From Cycloclasticus sp. 46_120_T64 (GTDB lineage: Bacteria; Pseudomonadota; Gammaproteobacteria; Methylococcales; Cycloclasticaceae): DNA of 54,973 bases. The position numbers were made by a program, and so were the translations under genes. The stretch lies in NCBI GenBank assembly GCA_002162695.1, contig MAAM01000003.1, positions 1-54,973 on the forward strand, read 5' to 3'. Below are positions 9,104-19,222 of this stretch, piece after piece (positions within the stretch are counted from its first letter, which is position 1; each line of letters begins with the position of its first letter). The notes under the pieces are model-generated. The model did not search any database. It worked only from the letters and a program-made list of their open reading frames with translations, and had not been told where the DNA came from.

Positions 9104-10438
9104 ATGGCGTCTTTAGGGGCTTCGGCGGCTGGAAATAAAGGCGGAACGAGTAACGTACCTGAGCTTAGAAGTAGGTTACTTTTTGTTTTAGGGGCATTGT
9201 TTGTTTTTAGGATTGGGGCTCATGTTCCAGTTCCTGGCATTGACCCACATGCACTTGCTCTCATGTTTGAGCAGCAAGCTGGAACCATATTGGATATGTT
9301 CAATATGTTTTCTGGTGGGGCTCTAAAGCGGTTGAGTATTTTCGCCTTGGGTATTATGCCGTACATTTCGGCCTCTATTATTATCCAGTTGATGACGTCA
9401 GTGGTGCCAAAATTTGAGCAGCTGAAAAAAGAAGGTGAATCGGGTAAAAGAAAGATTACCCAGTACACTAGATACTTCACTGTTGTATTGGCTACGTTTC
9501 AAGCAATTGGTGTGGCTACAGCTATTCAAGGTCAAACAGCTGGTGGTTTACCGGTTGTTTTCAACCCAGGTTTTGCCTTCATGTTTACCGCGGTTGTTAC
9601 CTTGGTGAGTGGTACCTTGTTTCTAATGTGGTTAGGTGAGCAGGTTACTGAAAGAGGTATCGGTAACGGTATTTCGATTATCATTTTTGGTGGTATCGTC
9701 GCCGGTTTGCCTTCTGCGATCGGAGGCACGCTTGAGCTAGTGAGAACTGGCGAAATGAATGCCCTGATGGTTATTATGCTCTTTGTCGTAGCTATTGCAG
9801 TTACCGCGTTTGTTATCTTTGTTGAACGTGCGCAGCGTAGGATTAAAATTAACTATGCTAAGAGGCAGCAAGGTAATAAAATGATGGCGGGTCAATCAAG
9901 CTTTTTGCCACTGAAGCTTAATATGGCAGGTGTTATTCCTCCTATTTTTGCTTCGAGTATCATTTTGTTCCCTTCGACTATCGCCGGCTGGTTCGGTAAT
10001 AATGAAGGTATGGGCTGGTTGCAGGATATTTCTAGCATGTTATCGCCGGGACAACCGATATATGTATTATTATATGCGGCTGCAATTGTGTTCTTTTGCT
10101 TCTTTTACACAGCACTAGTATTTAACTCTAGAGATACATCGGATAATTTAAAGAAATCAGGTGCTTTCATCCCTGGGATTAGACCTGGTGAGCAAACAAC
10201 AAAATACATCGATGCGGTTATTACGAAGTTAACCTTAATTGGTGCTTTGTATATTACGTCGGTTTGTTTGTTGCCAGAGTTCTTAATTGTTTATTGGAAT
10301 GTACCGTTCTATTTTGGTGGTACGTCCCTGTTAATTATAGTCGTTGTTGTCATGGATTTTATTGCTCAAATGCAATCACATCTTATGTCTCAGCAATATG
10401 AAGGTTTAATGAAAAAAGCGAACCTTAAAAATTCTTAA
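9104..10438 (+). CDS. secY: Protein translocase subunit SecY
   Basis: The protein has 444 residues (E. coli 443) with ten predicted membrane helices. It forms the SecYEG channel in the inner membrane. Visible signatures are [12 protein letters not shown] near residue 40, [30 protein letters not shown] (SecY signature 1, split here as [15 protein letters not shown] and [12 protein letters not shown]) around residues 65-95, and the cytosolic loop [19 protein letters not shown]. The final Lys-rich tail follows [13 protein letters not shown]. It belongs to the spc operon. Confidence 0.99.
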   Translation: MASLGASAAGNKGGTSNVPELRSRLLFVLGALFVFRIGAHVPVPGIDPHALALMFEQQAGTILDMFNMFSGGALKRLSIFALGIMPYISASIIIQLMTSVVPKFEQLKKEGESGKRKITQYTRYFTVVLATFQAIGVATAIQGQTAGGLPVVFNPGFAFMFTAVVTLVSGTLFLMWLGEQVTERGIGNGISIIIFGGIVAGLPSAIGGTLELVRTGEMNALMVIMLFVVAIAVTAFVIFVERAQRRIKINYAKRQQGNKMMAGQSSFLPLKLNMAGVIPPIFASSIILFPSTIAGWFGNNEGMGWLQDISSMLSPGQPIYVLLYAAAIVFFCFFYTALVFNSRDTSDNLKKSGAFIPGIRPGEQTTKYIDAVITKLTLIGALYITSVCLLPEFLIVYWNVPFYFGGTSLLIIVVVVMDFIAQMQSHLMSQQYEGLMKKANLKNS

Positions 10439-10464
10439 TTTAAGGTATCAGTTGGAGTATATAT

Positions 10465-10578
10465 ATGAAAGTTAGAGCATCAGTAAAGAAAATTTGTCGT
10501 AACTGCAAAATTGTTAAACGTAAGCGTGTAGTCCGTGTTGTTTGTAAGGATGGACGTCATAAACAACGTCAAGGCTAA
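10465..10578 (+). CDS. rpmJ: 50S ribosomal protein L36, zinc form
   Basis: This is a 37-residue gene starting at the ATG at 10465 after a GGAG ribosome site. The protein starts [20 protein letters not shown] and ends DGRHKQRQG. It has the full zinc-ribbon set Cys11, Cys14, Cys27 and His32, so it is the zinc-dependent form. It closes the spc group between secY and rpsM, where it is expected. Confidence 0.96.
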   Translation: MKVRASVKKICRNCKIVKRKRVVRVVCKDGRHKQRQG

Positions 10579-10586
10579 TATTTAGC

Positions 10587-10615
10587 TTGTAGTTGTTCTA
10601 AATAAAGATTAAAAT
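10587..10615 (+). promoter_or_regulatory. Possible sigma70 promoter before rpsM
   Basis: The 75-base gap between rpmJ and rpsM is the largest inside the ribosomal cluster. It holds TTGTAG (10587-10592), a 17-base spacer and TAAAAT (10610-10615). The hairpin GCCGGT-loop-ACTGGC follows at 10617-10633, and the ribosome site GGAGAGA precedes rpsM. This could be an alpha-operon promoter. The leader would be too short for the E. coli S4 pseudoknot. The call is pattern-based only. Confidence 0.3.
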
Positions 10616-10653
10616 TGCCGGTTTTCTACTGGCTAAAATAACGGAGAGACATA

Positions 10654-11010
10654 ATGGCACGTATTGCTGGTATTAATGTACCTGATAATAAGCACATTGT
10701 TATTTCACTAACTTCAATTTATGGTATTGGTCTAACTCGATCAAAAGCTATTTGCGAAGCAAGTGGAATTGACGCAACGACAAAAATTAGAGAACTTACT
10801 GAAGATCAGTTAGAGCTCGTTCGTACGGAAGTTGGTAAATACTTAATTGAAGGCGATTTACGTCGTGAAGTATCTATGAACATCAAGCGCTTATTAGACT
10901 TAGGTTGCTTTCGTGGTATTCGTCATCGTAGAAGTTTACCAGTACGTGGACAACGTACTAAAACAAATGCTAGGACTCGTAAAGGTCCACGCAAACCAAT
11001 CAGAAAATAA
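10654..11010 (+). CDS. rpsM: 30S ribosomal protein S13
   Basis: The protein has 118 residues, as in E. coli. The start [20 protein letters not shown] and the C-terminal [28 protein letters not shown] (conserved pieces [16 protein letters not shown] and NARTRKGP) are diagnostic. S13 contacts the P-site tRNA and makes bridges to the 50S subunit. It is the first gene of the alpha group. A GGAGAGACAT ribosome site precedes it. Confidence 0.98.
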   Translation: MARIAGINVPDNKHIVISLTSIYGIGLTRSKAICEASGIDATTKIRELTEDQLELVRTEVGKYLIEGDLRREVSMNIKRLLDLGCFRGIRHRRSLPVRGQRTKTNARTRKGPRKPIRK

Positions 11011-11035
11011 GATTTAATTAAAGGATACTTGTAGT

Positions 11036-11422
11036 ATGGCTAAACCAAGTCGTAGTAAAAAGAAGGTTAAAAAGAATGTTGTAGATGGTATCGTCCATGT
11101 ACACGCTACTTTTAACAATACGATTATCACTATTACCGACCGTAAAGGCAATACGCTTTCTTGGGCGACTGCTGGTGGTTCAGGCTTTAGAGGTTCACGT
11201 AAAAGTACGCCGTTCGCTGCTCAGGTAGCGGCAGAGCGTGCTGGCGAAGTTGCTAAAGACTTCGGCATGAAAAACCTCGAAGTTAAGATCAAAGGCCCCG
11301 GTCCTGGTCGTGAGTCAGCTGTAAGAGCTCTTAATAATATCGGTTTCAACATCACCTTCATTGAAGATGTGACTCCTATTCCACATAATGGTTGTCGGCC
11401 ATCTAAAAAACGACGCGTATAA
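11036..11422 (+). CDS. rpsK: 30S ribosomal protein S11
   Basis: The protein has 128 residues (E. coli 129). It has the near-invariant [35 protein letters not shown] and [14 protein letters not shown]. The basic C-terminus is [14 protein letters not shown]11 lies on the platform near the E site. An AAAGGATA ribosome site precedes the ATG. Confidence 0.98.
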   Translation: MAKPSRSKKKVKKNVVDGIVHVHATFNNTIITITDRKGNTLSWATAGGSGFRGSRKSTPFAAQVAAERAGEVAKDFGMKNLEVKIKGPGPGRESAVRALNNIGFNITFIEDVTPIPHNGCRPSKKRRV

Positions 11423-11434
11423 AAGGAAAAGATA

Positions 11435-12055
11435 ATGGCTAAATATACCGGTCCAAAATGTAAACTAAGTCGTAGGGAAGGAACAGATCTCTTCCTGAAA
11501 AGTAGAGGACGCTCCCTGGAAGGAAAGTGCAAACTTGATCAGCCACCAGGGCAACATGGTGCTAGACGTACACGTCTATCTGACTATGCTTTACAACTAA
11601 GAGAAAAACAGAAAGTTCGTCGTATTTATGGCGTTTTAGAGAAGCAATTTAAGAATTATTATAAGAAAGCTGCTTCTAAGAAAGGCGCTACAGGTGAGAA
11701 CCTTTTAGTTCTTCTTGAAGGTCGCTTAGATAACGTGGTTTATCGTATGGGTTATGCTTGTACAAGAGCAGAAGCTAGACAGCTTGTGAGTCACAAAGCT
11801 ATTGTAGTTAATGGTGTTATTACGAATATTCCTTCTTTTCAAGTCTCAGCTGGCGATACAGTAGCCATCCGTGAGAAAGGCAAAAAACAGCAACGTATTA
11901 AAGAAGCATTAACTGTCGCAGAAATGTGTGGTTTCCCTGAGTGGATTGATGTTAATACAAAAGATATGAGTGCTGTTTATAAGTGTGCTCCAGAGCGTGC
12001 TGAGCTTGATATGGATATTAATGAACATCTAGTGGTTGAACTGTACTCTAAGTAA
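11435..12055 (+). CDS. rpsD: 30S ribosomal protein S4
   Basis: The protein has 206 residues, exactly as in E. coli. The N-terminal domain has [17 protein letters not shown] and [21 protein letters not shown]. The S4 RNA-binding domain at residues about 95-160 has [12 protein letters not shown] and [14 protein letters not shown]. The ending [12 protein letters not shown] is standard. S4 nucleates 30S assembly and in E. coli represses the alpha operon. No zinc Cys cluster of the Gram-positive type is seen. Confidence 0.98.
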   Translation: MAKYTGPKCKLSRREGTDLFLKSRGRSLEGKCKLDQPPGQHGARRTRLSDYALQLREKQKVRRIYGVLEKQFKNYYKKAASKKGATGENLLVLLEGRLDNVVYRMGYACTRAEARQLVSHKAIVVNGVITNIPSFQVSAGDTVAIREKGKKQQRIKEALTVAEMCGFPEWIDVNTKDMSAVYKCAPERAELDMDINEHLVVELYSK

Positions 12056-12072
12056 TCTAAAGAGGAAATATA

Positions 12073-13077
12073 ATGCAAAATTTACTTTCAGGCTTTTTAC
12101 AGCCTAAAGTTACTGGGGTTCAATCAATAACACCTACTTTCTCGAAAGTTACTATTGAGCCTATGGAGCGTGGTTACGGCCACACTCTTGGTAATGCCTT
12201 AAGAAGGGTTTTATTATCTTCTATATCAGGTTGTGCGGTAACTGAGATTAAAATTGAAGGGGTTCTTCACGAATACTCAACAATTGACGGTGTACAAGAA
12301 GATGTTATTGGCATCATGCTTAACCTTAAAAATCTTGCTGTAACTCTTAACTCGAAAGACGAAGCTGTTTTAACAATTGAAAAAACTGGTGCGGGTGAAG
12401 TTACTGCAGCAGATATTAAAATTGACCATGACGTTGAAATTGTTAACCCTGAGCTAGTTATTGCTAACCTTACTGCTAACGGTAAGTTATCAATGACGAT
12501 CAAAGTTGAACGTGGTTCTGGTTACCAAACAGCGGCTTCACGTAAGCAAGACGATGAAGAGCTCCCTATTGGTACATTGTTGTTAGATGCGTCTTTCAGC
12601 CCGATCAAAAGGATTTCATACAATGTTGATACCGCTCGTGTTGAGCAGCGTACCAATTTAGATAAATTAGTTATCGAATTGGAAACGAATGGTACAACTG
12701 ACCCTGAAGAAACAATTAGAGCGGCAGCAACGATACTACATCATCATATTGCTGTATTTGTTGATCTAAAGGATATTGTTGACGAACCTGAGCTACCTAA
12801 AGAGCCAGAGTTTGACCCAATCCTTCTGCGCCCTGTTGATGATTTAGAGTTAACTGTTCGTTCTGCAAACTGTCTGAAAGCTGAGCAAATATTTTATATT
12901 GGTGACTTAATTCAACGTACTGAAGTTGAATTGTTGAAAGCACCTAACTTAGGTAAGAAATCATTAACAGAAATCAAAGATGTGCTTGCTTCTAAAGGTA
13001 TGTCTTTAGGTATTCGTCTTGAAAATTGGCCGCCTTCTAGTTTAATTACTAGTGATAGGGCAGTTACTTCAATTTAA
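12073..13077 (+). CDS. rpoA: RNA polymerase alpha subunit
   Basis: The protein has 334 residues (E. coli 329). The N-terminal dimerisation domain has the [20 protein letters not shown] motif. A linker near residues 235-250 leads to the C-terminal domain, with [18 protein letters not shown] and [17 protein letters not shown]. The C-terminal domain keeps the Arg in RSANCLKAE that contacts UP-element DNA in E. coli. The gene lies between rpsD and rplQ, the normal alpha-operon order. Confidence 0.99.
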   Translation: MQNLLSGFLQPKVTGVQSITPTFSKVTIEPMERGYGHTLGNALRRVLLSSISGCAVTEIKIEGVLHEYSTIDGVQEDVIGIMLNLKNLAVTLNSKDEAVLTIEKTGAGEVTAADIKIDHDVEIVNPELVIANLTANGKLSMTIKVERGSGYQTAASRKQDDEELPIGTLLLDASFSPIKRISYNVDTARVEQRTNLDKLVIELETNGTTDPEETIRAAATILHHHIAVFVDLKDIVDEPELPKEPEFDPILLRPVDDLELTVRSANCLKAEQIFYIGDLIQRTEVELLKAPNLGKKSLTEIKDVLASKGMSLGIRLENWPPSSLITSDRAVTSI

Positions 13078-13092
13078 TTTAAGGAAATAACT

Positions 13093-13482
13093 ATGCGTCA
13101 CCGTAAATCTGGTAGACAGCTAAATCGTAATAGCAGTCATCGTAAAGCAATGTTTAAAAACATGGCGAATTCATTAATTGATCACGAAGTTATCCGTACT
13201 ACGCTTCCTAAAGCTAAAGAACTTCGTCGTTTTATTGAACCAATTATTACTGCGTCTAAAACAGACTCAGTAGCTAAGAGAAGATTGGTTTTTTCACGCC
13301 TTAGAGATAGAGACAGTGTATCTAAATTATTTAATACACTAGCTCCTCGTTATAAAGAACGTCCAGGAGGTTACTTACGTATCCTTAAGTGTGGTTTTAG
13401 AACGGGTGATGCAGCGCCAATGGCGTATGTAGAACTGGTTGATCGAGAGCCAGCTACAACAGAAGCTACTTCTGAAGATTAA
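13093..13482 (+). CDS. rplQ: 50S ribosomal protein L17
   Basis: The protein has 129 residues (E. coli 127). It starts [20 protein letters not shown], with [13 protein letters not shown] and [20 protein letters not shown], all L17 signatures. It is the last gene of the long ribosomal cluster and is followed at once by an intrinsic terminator that overlaps its stop codon region. Confidence 0.98.
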   Translation: MRHRKSGRQLNRNSSHRKAMFKNMANSLIDHEVIRTTLPKAKELRRFIEPIITASKTDSVAKRRLVFSRLRDRDSVSKLFNTLAPRYKERPGGYLRILKCGFRTGDAAPMAYVELVDREPATTEATSED

Positions 13483-13511
13483 AAAAAAGCCGGGTTATCC
13501 CGGCTTTTTTT
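13481..13511. terminator. Bidirectional intrinsic terminator between rplQ and fdxA
   Basis: A perfect stem GCCGGG (13489-13494), loop TTAT, and CCCGGC (13499-13504) is flanked by eight A on the left and seven T on the right. It can therefore act on both strands. It ends the ribosomal transcript and also serves fdxA, which converges on it. Confidence 0.92.
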
Positions 13512-13531
13512 ATGCGTGTTATAAAGTAGTG

Positions 13532-13855
13532 TCACTTTTCGAGTAAATCTACCTTATCTACTTTGTCTGCCCATTCATCGGCGTCATCAGGTGCGTCTTT
13601 AACATCGGTAATAACCGGCCATAGAGGCGTGAGCTCAGCGTTAATAGCGATAAACTTCTCTTGCCCTTCTGGTAGCTCATCTTCAGAGTAAATTGCTTCT
13701 ACTGGGCACTCAGGCTCGCATAAAGTGCAATCAATGCATTCGTCAGGATCAATCACCAAGAAGTTTGGCCCCTCGTGAAAACAATCTACGGGGCAAACAT
13801 CTACACAATCAGTGTATTTACATTTGATACAGGCTTCAGTTACTACGAAAGTCAT
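13532..13855 (-). CDS. fdxA: Seven-iron ferredoxin (3Fe-4S plus 4Fe-4S), FdxA type
   Basis: The protein has 107 residues and is a small soluble electron carrier. Cysteines match the Azotobacter FdI pattern. C9, C17 and C50 would bind the [3Fe-4S] cluster, and C21, C40, C43 and C46 the [4Fe-4S] cluster. C12 and C25 are extra. The tail is very acidic, as in this family. An AAGAGGAAT ribosome site precedes the ATG. The gene is transcribed toward rplQ, alone. The partner enzyme is not indicated by the neighbours, although the sulfur genes next to it need reductant (inference). Confidence 0.93.
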   Translation of the reverse strand: MTFVVTEACIKCKYTDCVDVCPVDCFHEGPNFLVIDPDECIDCTLCEPECPVEAIYSEDELPEGQEKFIAINAELTPLWPVITDVKDAPDDADEWADKVDKVDLLEK

Positions 13856-14064
13856 TATCTATTCCTCTTAATATTATCTATTGGTTATTATAAACAGTTA
13901 GCTTAACTTAGGGTTGTTTCTAGTGATCTAGTTCAGTTCGAAAAGTATTGTATTAGTCTTAGGCTTCGGTAATTACTATTAGTCAAGACGGCGCTTTTAC
14001 GCGGCTGAATATTTCATTTATCGTCGGCATAAACCAGCTTGATCAGTGTGTAACATCGTGTATC

Positions 14065-14826
14065 TTAAATCGAGAACTTGAGCCCGATGAGTAATAAAAT
14101 ACTGGCGACAATGTACTTGAGTATTTTTTCGGGTATCTTCTGGCCCATCATGGTGCCAAAATAAATAGCCGGAATCGAGCCGATGAGTAGGCTCGTTAAC
14201 AAGGTGAAGTCGATATGGCCTAATTGAAAGTGACCTAAGCCAGCTATTGCAGTCAAGGGTACCGCGTGTGCGATGTCTGTGCCAATGATTGTGCGTGTCT
14301 TTAGGCTAGGGTATAGCAGCAACAGAATGGCGCTGCCAATAGCGCCTGCACCAACCGATGATAGGGTAACTAATACCCCGAGCACGACGCCGAGAAAAAT
14401 AATGACAGCCCGCTTTGGAGCAGCTTTATGCGTTCTTTTGAAGCGTTTATTGATAACATCCTTGAAAACAATGACCGCAGAAGTCAGAATCAGCATAAAA
14501 CCGAGGGTAAGCGAGATGATTTGCTCGAAAGCTTCACCGCTTAAACCTAGATATTGGATACAGGTAATGCAGGCGATAGAACCGGGGATACTCCCTAGGC
14601 TCATATCTTTGACGATCGACCAATTTATGTTTTTAAGTTTCTGGTGTGACCAGACGCCGGTTGATTTTGTAATGGCGGCATATAATAAATCTGTGCCTAC
14701 AGCGATGGCGGGTTGGACATTAAAACCTAGTACGAGCAAGGGGGTCATTAATGAACCGCCGCCCACACCCGTTAAGCCAATGATAAATCCTACGGATGCG
14801 CCCGCTATAATATAAAAAAAGTCCAA
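14065..14826 (-). CDS. TSUP (TauE/SafE) family membrane permease, possible sulfite or sulfate-related transporter
   Basis: The protein has 253 residues and about eight hydrophobic helices, with the family's two glycine-rich repeats: GLTGVGGGSLMTPLLVLGF near residue 20 and GVLVTLSSVGAGAIGSA near residue 150. It starts at TTG (14826), since family members begin right before this FYIIAGASVGF segment and no nearer ATG exists. TSUP proteins move sulfite, sulfonates or other organic anions. It is divergent from cysB and close to cysH, which supports a sulfur anion as substrate (inference). The substrate is unproven. Confidence 0.85.
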   Translation of the reverse strand: MDFFYIIAGASVGFIIGLTGVGGGSLMTPLLVLGFNVQPAIAVGTDLLYAAITKSTGVWSHQKLKNINWSIVKDMSLGSIPGSIACITCIQYLGLSGEAFEQIISLTLGFMLILTSAVIVFKDVINKRFKRTHKAAPKRAVIIFLGVVLGVLVTLSSVGAGAIGSAILLLLYPSLKTRTIIGTDIAHAVPLTAIAGLGHFQLGHIDFTLLTSLLIGSIPAIYFGTMMGQKIPEKILKYIVASILLLIGLKFSI

Positions 14827-14851
14827 AACTAAACCATTAGAAGAGAGTGAC

Positions 14852-15932
<1,081 letters not shown>

Positions 15933-15938
<6 letters not shown>

Positions 15939-16649
15939 ACTGATGATCGATGAAGAATGTAACCCGCATTCTTTATTGTCGGCTTCTTCCCACCACCAGC
16001 GACCTTCTCTAGGGTCTTGGTGAGGCAGAGTCGGGCGGGTACAAGGTTCACAACCAATGCTGATAAACCCTTGCGAGTGTAGGGGGTTAAAGGGAACCTC
16101 AAGAGCGCGAATATAGTTCCATACTTGTTCAGAACTCCAGTGGCATAAGGGGTTGAATTTGATTAATTCACCGTCTTTACCACTAAAAGCACCATCCAAT
16201 TCCACCACATCTAAACTGTCACGGGTTGCTTTACTTTGATCTCGGCGCTGTCCGGTGATCCAAGCCGATAATCCGCCAAGGTAGCGGCGTAGCGGAGCCA
16301 CCTTACGAATTCCACAACATTCCTTATGACCATCCTTATAAAAGCTAAATAAGCCTTTTTCTTGGGTGAGTTTGTTTAAGCTCTCTTGTTCGGGGGCTAA
16401 TACGGCAATTTGTAATTGATAGTGGTCCATCACGGTTTGCATGAAACGGTATGTTTCAGGGTGCAAACGACCGGTATCTAAGGTGAATACGGTCGGCTTT
16501 AAGCCTAGTTTGCATGCCATGTCGATGAGTACGACATCTTCCGCGCCACTAAACGAGATGGCTATATTATCGACTTGGCTATAAATCGACTTAAGGATTT
16601 CACGAGGTTCTTTTTGTGCAAGCTCAGCTTGTAATGTTTGGATGCTCAT
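15933..16649 (-). CDS. cysH: Assimilatory APS reductase, Fe-S form of CysH
   Basis: The protein has 238 residues and reduces activated sulfate to sulfite with thioredoxin. It has the [4Fe-4S] ligands C111-C112 and C200-x2-C203, which mark the adenylylsulfate (APS) type rather than the cluster-free PAPS type of E. coli. The catalytic Cys228 sits in the C-terminal ECGLH motif. The nucleotide loop [15 protein letters not shown] is at residues 31-45. It lies downstream of gshA on the same strand with a 97-base gap. If it is an APS reductase, a separate APS kinase would not be needed. Confidence 0.93.
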
Positions 16650-16746
16650 AGCAGTTTCAAAGAATTTAACAGGCTGGCGAGTTTAGCAAAGAATCCGTCG
16701 GCTGATCATTCTAAAAGGTGATATCAATAGAAGCAATAGTGTCAAT

Positions 16747-18339
16747 TCAGCTAGCAGCTTGCTGGGCGCGTAGGAAATATTGTGCCAAAAAATCATCAAA
16801 GTGTAGTGAATCTGCTGCTTCTAATTGTGTTTGCTCGAGGTGAGATTTAACACTCGCCGCTTCAAAACATTCGCGTTCAGGTGTGCTGAGCTCTTTTTCA
16901 GTAAACAGTTGCTGATGGTTTTGGGCTTGCTGCATGGCAAATTTAAAAAATGGCAGCTGTTGCCGCTTCATGGCAGCTAAGACTTGTGCCGAGGGCGTAA
17001 GCTCTACGTCATTAAATTTAGCACGTTGTTCGGCTAGCGCTGAACTATAGGGTTTGAGCGGGTCGTCATCGTCGAGCAGCTGGCATATTGGCTGCATTTC
17101 TTGACAGATTTCAAGCCCCCAAGATTGCAGGTCAATTGGCTGGCAGTTCCTTTGTAGCAGTAAACCGGGTTTTCTGCCCTCGGTGGCTACATGGGTTAAA
17201 TTGGCATCGACGCAGGATTTTTCAGCCGCGGATAAGGGAGGACTGTCGTTTAATAAACAGAAAATCATAAAGGCTTCAAGGAAGTTAAGTTGCGATTCGC
17301 TGATGCCAATAGGATTGAAGGGGTTAATGTCAACCGAGCGCAACTCGACATAACGAACCCCGTGTTTTTGTAAGGCCTCACTGGGGGTTTCGCCGGAGCT
17401 GGCGATTTGTTTTGGGCGAACATTACTATAGTACTCATTCTCAATTTGTAGAATATTGGCATTGAGCTGTTGGTATTCGCCGTTTTCATCTTTGATGCCG
17501 ATAGATTGATAGTCGGCAAATGTCGTTTGAGTCGCAGTTTGTAAGCGGGCTAGGTAGCACTCTAAGCTATTGTATGAAATGTTAATATCAGACTGGCCAT
17601 CGTTTTTGTAGCCGATATCACTCATTCGCAGTGATGTGCTATACGGCTTATATAAGGTATTAGCGTCGAAAGCATCGAAGTTATGCGACTGATTTTTTAA
17701 GAATGATTTACAAATAGCCGGTGAGGCCCCAAATAGGTATAACACCAGCCAGCCGTAACGATGAATATTACGAGTCATATCCATATAGCTCTGGGAGATG
17801 AAGTGTTGCTGGTTTTGTTGGTTTTCTTCTAGCGCTTGGTAAATTGGCCAAAAACTGTTGGGAAGGGAGTAATTAAAGTGAATACCAGCGATCGCCTGCA
17901 TGCTTCGACCGTAGCGGTGCCATAAGCCAATCCGGTACACGTGCTTCATTTTACCGATATTCGAGTCACCATAATTAGCCAGCGGAATGCTCAAATCACC
18001 ATCGACAATGCAAGGCATACTGCTGCCCCATAACATTTCACCGTCTAAGTGTTGATAGGTGAAAGAGTGTACCGCTTGCATAAAGTTAATCGTTTCGCTG
18101 CTTTGGGCAAATGGCGGGGTAATAAATTCGAGCAAGGCCTCCGAGTAATCGGTGGTTATATAAGGGTTGGTCAGGGCTGAGCCGAGTGCGCTGGGGTGAG
18201 CCGTTTGTGCGATCGAACCCGTGCTATTGACACGTAAACTTTCTTTTTCAAGGCCTTTAAGGCCGCCACAAAGCGCGCTGCTTTGCTGAGTATTGATTAA
18301 TTTATTGAGCCTATTTCGAATGCGTGCGTACAAGAGCAA
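16747..18339 (-). CDS. gshA: Glutamate-cysteine ligase
   Basis: The protein has 530 residues (E. coli GshA 518) and belongs to the proteobacterial class-1 family. It joins glutamate and cysteine as the first step of glutathione synthesis. Signature pieces include GLEKESLRVNSTG near residue 30, ITTDYSEALLEFITPP near residue 80 and YVELRSVDINPFNPIGIS near residue 330. It is upstream of cysH on the same strand, tying sulfate reduction to thiol synthesis. No gshB is visible in the window. Confidence 0.95.
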   Translation of the reverse strand: MLLYARIRNRLNKLINTQQSSALCGGLKGLEKESLRVNSTGSIAQTAHPSALGSALTNPYITTDYSEALLEFITPPFAQSSETINFMQAVHSFTYQHLDGEMLWGSSMPCIVDGDLSIPLANYGDSNIGKMKHVYRIGLWHRYGRSMQAIAGIHFNYSLPNSFWPIYQALEENQQNQQHFISQSYMDMTRNIHRYGWLVLYLFGASPAICKSFLKNQSHNFDAFDANTLYKPYSTSLRMSDIGYKNDGQSDINISYNSLECYLARLQTATQTTFADYQSIGIKDENGEYQQLNANILQIENEYYSNVRPKQIASSGETPSEALQKHGVRYVELRSVDINPFNPIGISESQLNFLEAFMIFCLLNDSPPLSAAEKSCVDANLTHVATEGRKPGLLLQRNCQPIDLQSWGLEICQEMQPICQLLDDDDPLKPYSSALAEQRAKFNDVELTPSAQVLAAMKRQQLPFFKFAMQQAQNHQQLFTEKELSTPERECFEAASVKSHLEQTQLEAADSLHFDDFLAQYFLRAQQAAS

Positions 18340-18421
18340 CCTACCTGTTATGATGAATCTTCGGGATATCGATAGTAAAAAACTTAGCTGGAATGGATTA
18401 TAGGCTAATGGATGGGCAAGT

Positions 18422-19222
18422 ATGCTAATTGATCGGCTAAAAAATGGAATTATGTCGCGCTTGGCTCAGGTGATTTATCCACCCAGGCTTAGCTTTGTTA
18501 TTGCTTGCTGCGGATTATGGCTTAGCGTGGCGTCGGCCGCTGGGGCAACAATGCATAAACCCAGTAACGTCATCGATGGTGATACCCTCGTTTTGCAGGG
18601 AGGGACGGTTATTCGTTTATTAGGGATTAATGCACCCGAGATCGCACACCACGGACAGCCCGCCGAGCAAGGTGGTTGGCGGGCGAAACAGTATTTGAAA
18701 ACGATATTGGCTGAGCAACCCGTTTATTTGCAATACGACGTTGAGCGCAAGGACCGTTACGGGCGCACTTTAGCGCAAGTTTTTTTAGCGAATGGTGTGC
18801 ACCTGAATGCCGAGATGTTACGGCACGGCATGGCGACCTTGAGTATTCACCCGCCGAATATGCAATATCTAGATGCACTACAGGCGGCGCAGAGTGCTGC
18901 TGAAGATAGGCATCGGGGTGTTTGGTCTTTACCGAGCCATCGCCTTCAGCCCATCGCTACGCTAAAACAAGGTAGTAGCTGGGGGCGCTTTGTCGGGCGG
19001 GTAAGTCGCATTCGGCAGACAAAAAAAGGCAGTCAGTTGTATCTTGGTGATCGGCACTATATCTGGATTGCTGCATCAGCATACCGTTATTTCCCTGCGC
19101 TAGAGACTTACTCTGGGCGCTTGCTCGAGGTGCGAGCTTGGCCGAAAAAGTGGGGCAAAGCTTGGTCTTTACGGGTGATTCATTCCAGTCAGATCATTCT
19201 CAAACCGAATGAAGGCGGCTAA
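18422..19222 (+). CDS. Thermonuclease-family (SNase-like) secreted or periplasmic nuclease
   Basis: The protein has 266 residues. A hydrophobic stretch near residues 22-42 (FVIACCGLWLSVASAAGA) looks like a signal peptide, though the long N-terminus could mean a later start. The SNase OB-fold domain follows at about 48-170, with NVIDGDTLVL, IRLLGINAPEI and ERKDRYGRTLAQVF, which supply the metal and catalytic residue positions of the family. A C-terminal region (about 180-260) of unknown role resembles an OB-like extension. It overlaps the convergent GGDEF/EAL gene by 4 bases. The in vivo substrate is unknown. Confidence 0.8.
   Translation: MLIDRLKNGIMSRLAQVIYPPRLSFVIACCGLWLSVASAAGATMHKPSNVIDGDTLVLQGGTVIRLLGINAPEIAHHGQPAEQGGWRAKQYLKTILAEQPVYLQYDVERKDRYGRTLAQVFLANGVHLNAEMLRHGMATLSIHPPNMQYLDALQAAQSAAEDRHRGVWSLPSHRLQPIATLKQGSSWGRFVGRVSRIRQTKKGSQLYLGDRHYIWIAASAYRYFPALETYSGRLLEVRAWPKKWGKAWSLRVIHSSQIILKPNEGG

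Noticed and set aside
1-13482. Many overlapping open frames opposite or within ribosomal genes
   Set aside because: All lie inside well-identified ribosomal genes in other frames, lack ribosome sites and have no protein-family features.
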